Origin: Hamadaea sp013361475
GTDB taxonomy: Bacteria > Actinomycetota > Actinomycetes > Mycobacteriales > Micromonosporaceae
DNA: 64,000 bases
Assembly (NCBI RefSeq): GCF_040654195.1
Contig: NZ_JBFAHM010000009.1
Coordinates: 344,120-408,119, forward strand
Reading direction: 5' to 3'
Shown in pieces: positions 41,233 through 51,600 of the stretch (the stretch's first letter is position 1; the number at the start of each line of letters is the position of its first letter). The translations under genes were made by a program, and so were the position numbers. The notes under the pieces were generated by a model. The model made no database searches, was not told the DNA's origin, and saw only the letters and a program-made list of their open reading frames with translations.

Positions 41233-42753
41233 TTAGACCGCTGTACGCGACCATTGTTGGTTGGTGCCGGTGTTGCAGGTGTACTGAATGAGAATCACGC
41301 CGTCGGCGGTCGACGCGGCTGGTACGTCGACGCATTTGCCGCTGTGCCGCGCCCGGAGCTGGAAGTAGCTGCCGTTGGCGACCATCTGGAACTGCTGGTT
41401 CGTGCCCGTGCCGCAGGTGTACTGGATCAGTTCAGCACCGTCGGCCGTGGAGGCGCTCACGACGTCGAGACACTTTCCGCTGTTGCGGCTGACGATGCGC
41501 CAGTAGCCGCTGCCCGCGTCCTGGAACTGCCATTGCTGCCAGGCATTGCCGCTGTAGGCGTACTGGCTGACGCGCGCACCGTTGTCGGTGTTGGGCGACT
41601 GGACGTTCATGGTCTTGCCGCTGTGACGGACATCAATCCGGTAGTAGGTCGACGGCGGCGGACTCGTCGGGTCGCCGACGGTGTCTCCCCACGCGTAGCG
41701 GATCCGGTCGGCGCCGGAGGTGTTGCGGATGGTCAGATTGAGGTCGGTGCCGCTGCCGCTCAGGGCGTACATCGAGTACCAGTCGTAGCCGATCGAGCCC
41801 GGTTTGCCGCCGAGGGCCGGCCAGTAGGTGCCGCCCATCTGGTTGTCGCGCATGACCTGGGCCATGGCCCGGATGTAGCGCACGAAGTTGTCGGTGCTGT
41901 TGGCGTCGGCGTAGTTGAGGCCGGTCGACATGGGCGCGCCGAACTCGGTCGCGACCGCGCGGGCGGCACAGTTGCCCAGAAGTGACTGGATGTGGCTGCG
42001 GAATCCTTCGTAGGTCATCGCACCGTAGAAGAAGGCGTAGTAGTGGAACGACAGCAGGGTCGCGTTGAATCGGCTGTCGTTGCAGATGTCGCGCAGGTCC
42101 TGGCTGTAGCCGGTGCCGCCGATGAGCACCCGGCCGGGCGTCGCGTCGGGGTGCGCGCTGAGCCAGTTCGCCGCGACGTTGCGCCAGTCCGCCGAGGAGT
42201 AGCCGTGCGGCTCGTTCATCGGCTCGAAGTAGACGTTGCTGTTGGACCCGTAGGTGCCGATCACGCTGGACCACATCGAGTTCCATGCGCCCAGGTTCGT
42301 GATCTTGCCTCCGGAGGCGGCACCGTCCTCCCAGTACGCGAGGATGACCTTGAACCCGCGCTCCGTGGCGGCGTCGATCGCGCCGCGGTATGCGTTCCAC
42401 CAGCTGGTGTTGGCCACGGTGTGAGTGTTGATCGGCAGCCGGACGGTGTTGATCCCCATGGTGGCGGCCATGTCGTCGTAGAGGGCGTTGGCCTTGGCCC
42501 GCACCGTCGCGTTGCTGTCGGACAGACTCAGCCCCTGCACGACGAGCGACGTGGTGCTGAAGTTGTCACCCAGCACCGCCCAGTTCATGCCCCGGAACTG
42601 GCGGGTGGCCGCGTTAGCCGGCGACGAGACCACGACGAGGCCGGCCAGCACCACAAGCACTGCGGCCACCAAGCTTACGAATAACCGGCGTACCAGCCGA
42701 GTACGCCGCGGCCACGCGGAGACGGAGCCGCCAGAGGAGACGTCTGTTGCCAT
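41233..42753 (-). CDS. Secreted GH5 glycoside hydrolase with RICIN domain
   Basis: 506 aa. Signal peptide (ending near SSPANAATR), GH5-type (beta/alpha)8 domain with acid/base Glu181 (NEPHGY) and nucleophile Glu270 (ATEFGAP), then a Pro/Ser linker and a C-terminal beta-trefoil of three RICIN/CBM13 repeats, each with the QxW-type ending (WQQWQF, NQQFQM, NQQWSR). An endo-acting beta-glucanase or mannanase is likely; the exact substrate is open. Start ATG 42753 was preferred over 42765 because of a GGGAAG site at proper distance. The upstream region is AT-rich and may carry its promoter. Confidence 0.9.
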   Translation of the reverse strand: MATDVSSGGSVSAWPRRTRLVRRLFVSLVAAVLVVLAGLVVVSSPANAATRQFRGMNWAVLGDNFSTTSLVVQGLSLSDSNATVRAKANALYDDMAATMGINTVRLPINTHTVANTSWWNAYRGAIDAATERGFKVILAYWEDGAASGGKITNLGAWNSMWSSVIGTYGSNSNVYFEPMNEPHGYSSADWRNVAANWLSAHPDATPGRVLIGGTGYSQDLRDICNDSRFNATLLSFHYYAFFYGAMTYEGFRSHIQSLLGNCAARAVATEFGAPMSTGLNYADANSTDNFVRYIRAMAQVMRDNQMGGTYWPALGGKPGSIGYDWYSMYALSGSGTDLNLTIRNTSGADRIRYAWGDTVGDPTSPPPSTYYRIDVRHSGKTMNVQSPNTDNGARVSQYAYSGNAWQQWQFQDAGSGYWRIVSRNSGKCLDVVSASTADGAELIQYTCGTGTNQQFQMVANGSYFQLRARHSGKCVDVPAASTADGVILIQYTCNTGTNQQWSRTAV

Positions 42754-43576
42754 CGGACTTCCCATCCTTAAATTTACATTTCCAACTTAAACAGGGTGCA
42801 ACACATTCACCCACTTGTAAACATCATTGGATTCCGGCGAACGGTCACCCAGGTGGCCCGCAAGGGACTAGCTGGGCATCGACATCGCGCGATGCTGCTG
42901 CGGCCGTGTCGAGCTGACCGTGTCTCCACGCTGAGCGAGAACTTCCCGCGATGTGAAGTAGCCGCCGTGAAGGGCCCGCCGACATGGGTCCCCGGCGCGC
43001 TGCAGCGCTCCCGTCGTCCACCCGGCCCAGCCGTTCTGGACCGGGTGAAGCTTCCTCAGGATGCCTCACTCCGCACTCTCAGAAATTCTCTAGGCGCGGT
43101 TGTAGACATTCGGCGTGAGCGTCGGTAAGGTATCAGATGTTGCGAAGGTTGATTGAGTGCGACAGCTGAACTGGCGCACCGAAAGACACCACCGAAGAAG
43201 GACCCGCTCCAGGCGGGCCTTGCGGCCAGGCAAGTGAACGGGGCTGCAGGGCGGCTGGCCGGGTGATGGCCCGGAACTGCCGAGTCATCGGCACGTGATG
43301 GCCAGAAGGGAAGAAGGGAGAAGAGCGGCACCATCGGATCGCCCACCTGGTCGCGCTCAGCGCCGGTGGGAGCCGTAGACCCCAAGGAACGGAAGGTGGT
43401 CCTCGGTCGATATCCACGCCAAAGTCCCGCGATGCCGTCTCATGGCATGCCGGTGGGACAGACGAAAACCGGTGCAACTTAACGGCCGGTGATGGTTGGA
43501 ACCCGTAATACTCCCCGGGTCCCGGTGCCGCCATATGGCACCGGGACCCATACCGTGTATCACAGACAGGACGTAT
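42754..43576. other. Non-coding region between GH5 and MerR genes
   Basis: About 820 bases without a convincing gene; the small open frames show no family resemblance. Next to the GH5 gene it is AT-rich, with a TTGCAC and a GTAAAT box 17-18 bases apart on the minus strand as a possible promoter. Near the MerR gene it contains the hairpin at 43517-43549. Confidence 0.55.
43517..43549. promoter_or_regulatory. Strong hairpin/palindrome upstream of MerR gene
   Basis: Perfect 13-bp arms GGGTCCCGGTGCC and GGCACCGGGACCC with a 7-base loop, ending 27 bases before the MerR start. MerR proteins bind palindromes in promoters, but a hairpin in the leader or a terminator of upstream transcription are equally possible. 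Confidence 0.65.
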
Positions 43577-43933
43577 ATGACAGTTGACGGCACTGCGTCG
43601 CCGGACCGGTTCGACGACGAGCATTACCCGGCCTACACCATGGGGCGCGCCGCCGAGATGATCGGCGCCACAGCCGCGTTCTTGCGCTCCGTCGAGGCGG
43701 CGAAGCTGTTCGCCCCCGCTCGATCCGAAGGCGGCCATCGCCGCTACAGCCGCTATCAGCTACGGTTGGCCGCCCGCGTACGCGACATCGCCGATCAAGG
43801 CACCGGGGTGGAAGCGGCATGCCGCATCGTGATTCTGGAAGACCAACTCGCCGAGGCCCTGGAACTGAACAGGCGCTACGAGAGCGGGGCGGCGGGGGTC
43901 CGCGACTCATCGAGTGGCGGAGCAGCGCGCTGA
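43577..43933 (+). CDS. MerR-family helix-turn-helix protein
   Basis: 118 aa. MerR-type N-terminal domain: YTMGRAAEMIGATAAFLRSVEAAKLFAPARSEGGHRRYSRYQ, quoted by parts (YTMGRAAEMIG, FLRSVE, GGHRRYS), then a helical C-terminal segment ending in a Gly/Ser-rich tail. Too short for an effector-binding domain, like the small HspR/BldC-type actinobacterial MerR proteins. Upstream hairpin at 43517-43549 is a candidate autoregulatory site. Confidence 0.85.
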   Translation: MTVDGTASPDRFDDEHYPAYTMGRAAEMIGATAAFLRSVEAAKLFAPARSEGGHRRYSRYQLRLAARVRDIADQGTGVEAACRIVILEDQLAEALELNRRYESGAAGVRDSSSGGAAR

Positions 43934-44034
43934 TCAGCTCACGACACCGGCCCGCGGTCACAGTCGAGTCCAGGGCGGGCACCAAGATCCACCGGCGTGG
44001 GATTGACGACTTCGCCTTGGCCGCCGCGACGAGG

Positions 44035-45063
44035 TCATCTTCCAGCCAGGTATTCCCGCAGCTTCTGGGGCCACACTTCGACCTCCCGGCCGGTCCATGC
44101 CGCCGCATCGGCTGGATCGGCCTCGATCCGGTTCCAGAGGGCCTCCTCCAGTGCAGGGCCGCGTTGCAGTTCGTGTTCGAAATCGCGTGCGTACGGATAC
44201 GACCAATGCAGAAGACGTCCCCTTAGTTGCCCATCGATGACCAGCTCAGGCCTCGCCAGCCAGCGCATGCTGTTGCCATGGGCAACTGTCATCTCGAGCA
44301 GAAACGACTCCGGGTACGCCCATCGCCCATCGGTCACGACGATCGCCGAACCGGTACGCATGAGCATCGGCCTCGTCGTAGCTTCCACGAGCGTCGACCT
44401 GATCTCGTCGTCTTCGATGACGATGCGGTTGACCAGTTCGGCTGCCTCGGGGGCGTCCACGTCGCCATACAGGCCGTAGAAGGAGGCACCGATCCCGTAC
44501 GCCAACGACGCGTGCAGCGTAGGGACGTCCGCCGCCGCGAGGAACAGCGAACGCTTCACCGGCCACGGTACCGTGCCCGCCGCACGCAGCAGCCAGTGCG
44601 ACTTCGAGAGGGGAACCTGTGCCAGCAGACCGGCGAACACCTCGTCGACGAGGCGGCGATCTTCGAAATAGTCGACGTTGAGCGCAAGCCGAGCCGAGTC
44701 GGCGACTGGATCAGGACCGTGGACGAGCATCGCGGCGAACTGGCGCACGATCCAGTCCCGCAGGATCTGGCCGGTGCCGTTCCAGACGAATTGCAGGTAC
44801 ATCAGCGAGGAGTACGAAGGATTGTCTTGGTGGAACAGAACCAGGACGGCCGCCGTTTCCGGTGATGCGTCGTTGAGGTAGACGTCGTGCCCATCAGGTT
44901 CGGCCGCATCGTTGTCCCTGAAGTCTGCCAGGACCTCGTCGAGCTCCCGATCCACGGTCGCCCGGTCGATCCCGAGGGCCAGAAGCTCACGATCCCATGC
45001 GGCGCTGCCGATCGGAGGCGGCAGCGCCGAAGCGGGCGAAGCCAGGAAGGACGGGCCGGACAC
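44035..45063 (-). CDS. Conserved protein of unknown function
   Basis: 342 aa, GTG start at 45063 without a strong ribosome-binding site. No signal peptide and no transmembrane helix; rich in aromatic residues (SFYGLYGDV, WSYPYARDFEHELQRG). No motif I can assign. It follows the two-gene cluster that ends at 45211 on the same strand, 147 bases away, and could be part of it or independent. Confidence 0.65.
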   Translation of the reverse strand: MSGPSFLASPASALPPPIGSAAWDRELLALGIDRATVDRELDEVLADFRDNDAAEPDGHDVYLNDASPETAAVLVLFHQDNPSYSSLMYLQFVWNGTGQILRDWIVRQFAAMLVHGPDPVADSARLALNVDYFEDRRLVDEVFAGLLAQVPLSKSHWLLRAAGTVPWPVKRSLFLAAADVPTLHASLAYGIGASFYGLYGDVDAPEAAELVNRIVIEDDEIRSTLVEATTRPMLMRTGSAIVVTDGRWAYPESFLLEMTVAHGNSMRWLARPELVIDGQLRGRLLHWSYPYARDFEHELQRGPALEEALWNRIEADPADAAAWTGREVEVWPQKLREYLAGR

Positions 45064-45210
45064 CGGCGAAGGCTATCTCACCGTGACTTCCGCAGGGAGT
45101 CGTTTTCGGCCCTCGGCCGCTTGCGATACACGCATCCCTGAGCGTGCAGTCGTCTGATCCTGGAACGGTTTGGGGGCGGATACACCGACACCGGCGCTAC
45201 CGCGGCCCCG

Positions 45211-48200
45211 TCACCCGGCTCCGCCGGGGATGTCGGTCAACCGCACGATATCGAGGAAGACAGTGCGGTGCCCAAGCTCTGGATTCGGCGCCGTCGGCGA
45301 TTCCGCGAACGTCTCGATTTCTTGGATCACCAGCCGGCAGTGGTCGGCCGGGTCGCTGGTGAGCGTGATCGGCGGCAGATCGGTGCCGAGCGGCCCGTTC
45401 ACTGAGGTCGAGCGGCGCCATGCCGGTACGCCGTCGGTCCCGTCGCCCAGTGTGGTGACTTCCACGATGGCCGGGTCGAGGTTGCCGGGCAGGATTTCGA
45501 GGGTGGCCTGGACGAGGTTCGTGTGGGCGCCGATCGGCCCGGTGCCGTCGAGGCGGGCGTGCAGTCCGGCCGCGTCTTGCCAGCAGGTGAGCGTACGCAG
45601 GGGCAGCAGTTGCGCCGCTTCGGCTCGGATGACGGCCGACGCTTCACAGCCGCCGAGGCTGGCGGGCTGGAGGCGGACGAGTGCCAGTTCGACGAACGGG
45701 TTGTACGACTCGGCTGGTGGCTGGACGATGTCGATGTCGGCGTACCAGCGGCGGGATCGGTCGTCGAAGTGCACTTCGTGCGCCAGCACCTTCAGCGGTG
45801 TGGGGCTGCCGGCCGATGTGACCGACAAGACTTGCAGCTTTCGGGGGAACATCGACTCCGTCGGATCGGCGGTGGGCAGCGGGGTGGCCCAGATCGGGTC
45901 GCGGCGGACGCGGGTCACCAGCGTACGCGGCTGCGGGGCGCCGTCCGGCTGGATGACCACGCCGAGCCGTTCGTCTTGACCGGTGAGGTTCCAGGGCCGG
46001 TCGAGTTCGACGCGCAGCAGCGCTTTGCGTACGCGGGTCAGGCGGGCGCCGACGTCGGTCCGCCAGGCGAACGCCGGGGCGACCGCTAGGACGGCCGGTC
46101 GTTCGGGGGTCGCCGTATTGGGCACGGACACCGAGACGGTGGCCTCTTTGCTGAGGTCGGCGTCGGTCAGCCCGGCGAAGTACTGCCGAAAGCGGCTGGC
46201 GGCGACCAGCCGGTAGGAGACGACGCGGTGGCGGGTGTCGCCGAACTCGTGCCGCAGATCGGGCAGCGCTGTCGCAGACGGGTCCACAGTGAACGAGCCG
46301 ACGTGCTGCTGCAGCGTCTTCGCCGGGTTCTCTCCGCCCATCGGGTCGTATTCGGGCCACTCGGCGTACACGTCGAGTTGACCGGTGCTGGCGGCGTCGA
46401 GGCCGAGCCACGGGTTCTCGCCGGGCTGGGCGTCGGCGATCCGCGCGTAGGTCTGGCCGAGCCCGCGATGTGCCGTCACCGCGCCCTTGGGGGCGTACCG
46501 GGGGTGCTGGACGGCGTGGACGAAGCGCAGCTCGTGCGGCGGGCTGACCAGTGGGTGCCGGCCGAACCGGACGAGTTCCATGAGGTGGTCCAGGACGTCT
46601 TGGCCGTCGGTCGGCGAGGTTTGCCCGACCCCGTTCTGCAGCCAGTTGGTCATGGCGAACGGGTTGATGTCGGCGACACTGCTGCTGACGGCGACCGTCA
46701 GCGTCTCGGCCGGGTTGAGCCGGACGACGGCGTTGCGGTCGTCAAGCCATTCGACGACCTTCGTCGAGCCGCCCGAAGGTGTCGTCAGGTGAATGTGCTT
46801 GGCGGCGTAGTCGGGCCATTGCCCACCGGTCACCGCCCAGCCTTCCGGAACCGTGGGCGGGACGACCGGGGTGCCGAGCGGAGGCCCCGGTCGCGCGGTC
46901 AGGCTCACCCCTTCGGCCGACGGGTCGGGCAGCCAGCTGTATTCGCCGTCGTCGCTGTAGGCCGGTGGGGTGGTGGCCCGGGCGAGCAGGTCGGCGAAGG
47001 CGTCGTCGGGCAAGGTGTCGGGCAGGGCGTCGAGCTGATCGCACAGGGCGAAGGCGGCCACCGGCGGCAGGAGCATGCGGATGTTGTTGACCGGATAGTC
47101 GTGCTCGACTGCGTACTGGTCGGCGTCGAGCGCCCCGACCGGCGCGGTGTCCGGGGGCGGCCAGGGGTCGCTGCGGATGACGAGCACGTCGAGCAGCCCG
47201 CCCGGGCCGAGCAACTCGGGATGCTCGGCGAGGTTCGGTGGCATGGCCAGCTCGGGCGGCAGCAGCGGATCGTGACGGCCGTAGAACGTCGCCGGTGAGG
47301 CCCCCTCGCTCTGCGCGGGGTCGTCGGGCTCCAGCCCGCCTCCGGCGAGATCGGTGACCCGCAGGCGGACCAGATAGCTTTCGCCGAAGCGTAGGCGCGG
47401 CACCTGCAGCGGCGAGAATTGCCAGGTCAGCCAGGCGCGTGCGGGCGCACGCTCGGTGCTGGAAGGCTGGACCACCCGTGGGGTGACCATGCTCCAGCCG
47501 TCCCAGCGGACCACGGTCTCGTCGGCGACCAGGCCGTCGGTCGGCTGCCCGGTCCGCCCCGCCCCGCGAAAGGCGGCGCCGTGCGCCTTGACGTGGCCTT
47601 CCTCCTCGGCGCCCGCGGGCCCGATCGCCAGACCGCCGGGCGTGCCGTAGGTGGCCTTCCGCCGGCACACCGACATCCAGGCCGATGCGGTGGTACGCAC
47701 ATCGACGCGATAGCCGAGGACGAGGTCGTCGGCCCACAGCTCCAGGTCGGTCGAGCGGCGTGCGGTGTTCGCGGTGGCGGCGCGGTTGCGAGCGCGCAAC
47801 TGCCGTTCGCGTCCACCGTGCAGCAACGACAGTCCGGTCGAGCGGACGGCCGGAAGGGCGTTCCGTTCGCTTGTGGACTTGGCCAGCCGCAGACGATCCA
47901 TCGTGGTCGTGACGTCGAATGTGGCCACCCTCCATTGCGGGCCCTCGAGGTCGAGCAGTCCATTTCGGATGCTGGAGCCTGCTGCCGGTTTCGGCAGGAA
48001 CCGCTTGTTCGCGTACTCATAGTGTGTCCACGGCGTGGCCAGGACGAAGCCGGCGGCGGCCGCGGGCAGGGTGAGTTCGATACGGATGACGCCGGGGCTC
48101 GACGCGGTGAGCGCCCCGGGGTCCGTGACGTCGAATTCCAGGATGAGGCCGAGCGCGCGCAGCACGGCCGGGTGCTCGCGGAAGAGCGTGACGAGCTTGT

Positions 48201-48696
48201 GGAAGTCGGGGTCGGGTTGGCCGGTGTCGGCGGTGGCGGGCAGCTCGGCGGGCGGCAATGTCGAGTCGGGCACCGTCTTGAGCTGGGTGTCGATGACGGC
48301 CGGGTCGCCGGCGTGCCGCCCGGCGGTCGCGTAGATGGTTTCGACGGTGCTGACGTGCGCGGCGCTGGGCAGCACGTGGGGGTCGGGATATTCCTTGGGC
48401 GGGGTGAAGGGTTTGACGTGGATTCCGCCCAGCATGGCCTGCCACACCGGTGAGCTGGCGACCGGGCGAAGCGTGACGGGGACCGTCGTCGTGGGCATCT
48501 CCGGCGACTGTGCTACGTGGACCGTGATGGTGCTGTGGCTGAGCAGGTCCGGCCAGTCTGCCAGTCCGTACGCGGCGGCGGTGGCGGTTTCGTCCAGCCC
48601 GCTCAGCCGGGGCACGACGAGTCCGCGGAGGACGACGCCGTGTTTGGTGGTGCCGCCGGGAACGGCGACGATCTGCAGCTCGGTGCGCGCGTTCAT
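45211..48696 (-). CDS. Very large protein of unknown function, partner of the lectin gene
   Basis: 1,161 aa. ATG 48696 overlaps the stop of the lectin gene (ATGA, 48693-48696) with GGGAGG just upstream, so translation is coupled. No signal peptide, transmembrane helix or known catalytic motif; the sequence is beta-rich with several DRSRRWYADIDI-like and RHxxVSYRL segments typical of structural or binding proteins. The frame remains open upstream inside the lectin gene but only as a shadow. Its co-expression with the PLL-like lectin points to a common complex. Function unknown. Confidence 0.75.
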   Translation of the reverse strand: MNARTELQIVAVPGGTTKHGVVLRGLVVPRLSGLDETATAAAYGLADWPDLLSHSTITVHVAQSPEMPTTTVPVTLRPVASSPVWQAMLGGIHVKPFTPPKEYPDPHVLPSAAHVSTVETIYATAGRHAGDPAVIDTQLKTVPDSTLPPAELPATADTGQPDPDFHKLVTLFREHPAVLRALGLILEFDVTDPGALTASSPGVIRIELTLPAAAAGFVLATPWTHYEYANKRFLPKPAAGSSIRNGLLDLEGPQWRVATFDVTTTMDRLRLAKSTSERNALPAVRSTGLSLLHGGRERQLRARNRAATANTARRSTDLELWADDLVLGYRVDVRTTASAWMSVCRRKATYGTPGGLAIGPAGAEEEGHVKAHGAAFRGAGRTGQPTDGLVADETVVRWDGWSMVTPRVVQPSSTERAPARAWLTWQFSPLQVPRLRFGESYLVRLRVTDLAGGGLEPDDPAQSEGASPATFYGRHDPLLPPELAMPPNLAEHPELLGPGGLLDVLVIRSDPWPPPDTAPVGALDADQYAVEHDYPVNNIRMLLPPVAAFALCDQLDALPDTLPDDAFADLLARATTPPAYSDDGEYSWLPDPSAEGVSLTARPGPPLGTPVVPPTVPEGWAVTGGQWPDYAAKHIHLTTPSGGSTKVVEWLDDRNAVVRLNPAETLTVAVSSSVADINPFAMTNWLQNGVGQTSPTDGQDVLDHLMELVRFGRHPLVSPPHELRFVHAVQHPRYAPKGAVTAHRGLGQTYARIADAQPGENPWLGLDAASTGQLDVYAEWPEYDPMGGENPAKTLQQHVGSFTVDPSATALPDLRHEFGDTRHRVVSYRLVAASRFRQYFAGLTDADLSKEATVSVSVPNTATPERPAVLAVAPAFAWRTDVGARLTRVRKALLRVELDRPWNLTGQDERLGVVIQPDGAPQPRTLVTRVRRDPIWATPLPTADPTESMFPRKLQVLSVTSAGSPTPLKVLAHEVHFDDRSRRWYADIDIVQPPAESYNPFVELALVRLQPASLGGCEASAVIRAEAAQLLPLRTLTCWQDAAGLHARLDGTGPIGAHTNLVQATLEILPGNLDPAIVEVTTLGDGTDGVPAWRRSTSVNGPLGTDLPPITLTSDPADHCRLVIQEIETFAESPTAPNPELGHRTVFLDIVRLTDIPGGAG

Positions 48697-51600
48697 CGGT
48701 ACGCCTCCCGGTACGCTCGCGTGGCTTCGAGGTCCCGGGCGGAGGCGCCGGGACGCACCGTGGGCGCGGCCATCCGGTGCGGCACGACGTTCTCGTCGCC
48801 GCTGATGACCCACTCGCCGCTGTCGAGTTCGACGGTGTCCGACCACAGGGTCAGATCGAGTTCCAGGACGAGGGTGGCCCGGCCGACCAGGCGGTTTCCG
48901 GCCGACTGGTAGCCGAGTTCGAGCAGGAGTTCGACGGAGACCGAGACCAGCCCGAGGACCTCCAGGGAACCGCCGATGCGCAGGAAGCCGGTCAGGCGTA
49001 CGTCGGTGCCGATCATCTCGTAGCGAATGCCGCCGAGCACGTGCGCTTCGCCCTTGGCGATGAAGAAGTCGACCGCGACGGCCGCGCCGAACTCCAGCGC
49101 GATCTCCAGGCGGCTCAGCGTCCCGCCGCGGAACTCGATGTCGGCGTACCCGCCGCCGCCGAACATCAACACACTGAGGCTGAACGGTTTCTCCCGGCTG
49201 GCGAAGCCCAGCTGCACCGACGGCGGCTCGCCTTGCAGCGGCACTGTCAGCACGATGCTGAACGAGGCGTTGCGGATGACGAACGCGCCGGTCGACACGT
49301 CCGGCACTGGCAGGCAGTACCGGGCCTGGATCGCGTTTCCGACCGGGCGTACCTCGGGAAGGGAATCGCCGATGCCGATCTTGTCCTGCAGGCCCTTCAG
49401 CAGATCCAGCGCGCCGAGGAACTCGGCCTTGAGCCCGTCGATCTTCACGTCGGGCGGCCGGCCCGCCTCCTGGGTGAACGCGACCTGGTCGAAGGCCAGC
49501 TTCAGCAGCGGGTCGCCGGGCGGCAATGCCAAGGCGAACGCCTTGACGGTGCAGGTCGACGTGGTCACGACGCCCGATTCGACGTGCAGGTCGACCGTCG
49601 GGGAACCGTTGGCCTGCAACAGGTCCCCCGGAGTCAACGGCAGATCGGACCAGTCCAGCGTGACGGTGGTGACCCCGTCCGGCGACAGGTCGGAGGTGAT
49701 GGCCGGCGCCTTGGGGGCGACGTCACCGAGCAGGGAGCGCAGGTTGATGCCCAGCAGCGTCGCGTCGGCGGTCACGAGATCGGCCGGGTTCAGCGTGGCC
49801 AGCCCGGCGGCGTTGCCCAGGCCGTGCTCACGAGACAGACCGGTCGCGTCGATCACCGGCGTCGTCAGGCCGCCCGAGCGGTCGGCCGCGCTGCGGAAGT
49901 CCAGCGTGATCGGCGCGCCCGGGATCCGGAGCGGGATCGCTGCGGCGTCCCCATTGGTCTCGAACTCCGACGCGTACGCGAGTTTGGCGGTATGCGCGGC
50001 GGGTGTGTTGGGCAGCAGCGTGCGTGTCTCGACCAGGTCCACCTCGGCGGCCCAGTCGGCCGGGTCGTCGGTGCCGAGCCGGACGCGATACGCCCGGCCG
50101 TCGCGTACGCCGGTGATGTTCAACCGGCGGGTCAGCTGAATGTCGATCGATGACGAGTTCGCGGGTACGCCGTTCGGCGTCGGCGTGCTGTGCAGCAGGT
50201 CGACGGGGACCCCTGGCACGTCGGTGGGTCCGCCGCCGGCCGCCGCGTACGCCTCGGCCAGTTTCTCGTCGACCCCGGCGACCCCGAGCGAGTCGTACGC
50301 GGTCATCGTGAACGTCTCGGGCAGTTGCTCGTCGGCGACGAAGACGACCGGCACCGCGATCTGCACCGGGCCGAGACGGCCGTGGCAGCGTACCGGGAGC
50401 CGGATCGGCTGTCCGTCCACCTGCGGCACGAAGTACCACGGCTTCGGCACGCTCTGGGTCAGCATGACGGCCTCGATCTGGTCGCTGAGGACGTCGATCT
50501 GCTCGATCAGCGAGAGGAACCTCTCCGCCCAGGCCGCCTGCTCGGCCTCCAGTTGGCCGCCGCCGCTGAGGTCGGCGTAATCCTCGGCCGACGGCGGCGC
50601 GCTCATGTCGCCGGTGCCGGGCATCGGTGGCAGGGACGCGAGCAGGTCACGCAGATTCTGCAGCTGTTCCTGCAACTGCTCCGGCGGGCGGCGGTCGCGG
50701 ATCGTGGTCGCCCAGCGTCCGAGCGTCGCCGTGTCCACCCCGTCGGGATCGTCGATGTGCTCGAACCGGGGCACCAGCGTCTCGACGCTGTGGAACGGGA
50801 ACAGCCGGGCCAGCCGCGGGTCGGCCGATTGGGTCCGCACGGGCTCGGTGATGATCAGGATGCGGCTCTTGCGGATCACGGCGATCGGATCCTGGCCGTC
50901 CGGGTCCGGCTCACGCTGGCTGAGTTCGACGTACTCGGCTCGGTGGCCGGTCGGGTAGACGATGCCGCGCTGCAGTGTGCGTACGCGCCAGTCGCGCCCG
51001 AGGACCGCCGCGTGATCCCATTCGAAGGCGGGCCAGCGGCCCTGCGCCACCAGCGTGCCGCCCAGGGCGCTCAGCTCGAGACGCTCCACGGCGGCCGGTT
51101 CGTTCTGGCCCACGATCTGGCCGCGCATGGTCTGCCCCAGCGGCACGGCGATCCAGTCCTCCTCGCCGTAGCCGGTCGCGACCAGTCCCAGCTCGCCGAG
51201 CAGCCGGGTTCGCCACAGCGCCACGACGTCGGATCGGGTCCACGGCTCCGTGTGGTGGGCGGCGCTCGCCGAGCCGGACAGGTGCGAGCCGAGCCGGTAG
51301 GGCAGTTCGATCGCCGAGGAGTCGGCGGGGTCGTCGGTGACGAGGGCGGTGGCGGCGGCGAGCAGATCCCGGGCCGTCAGCGGAACGTCGTGGTCGACGT
51401 CGAAGACCAGGCGGCTCGGCCCCGCCGGCCCCGACCGCCACACCGGTACGCCGCCCTCGCTGACATCCGCCTGGAGCGTGTCACGGTCGTTGACGGATTC
51501 GCCGATGTGCTGGGGCGGGAAGGTCAGCCCGACCCGGCCCGGTTTCACGTCCACGCCCAGGACCACGAGGTCGTCGGCCCGGCGGAGCAGATGGCTGGCG

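Noticed and set aside
42796..43500. Small ORFs on both strands between the GH5 and MerR genes
   Set aside because: No ribosome-binding sites, mutually overlapping, low-complexity translations and no family-like pattern.
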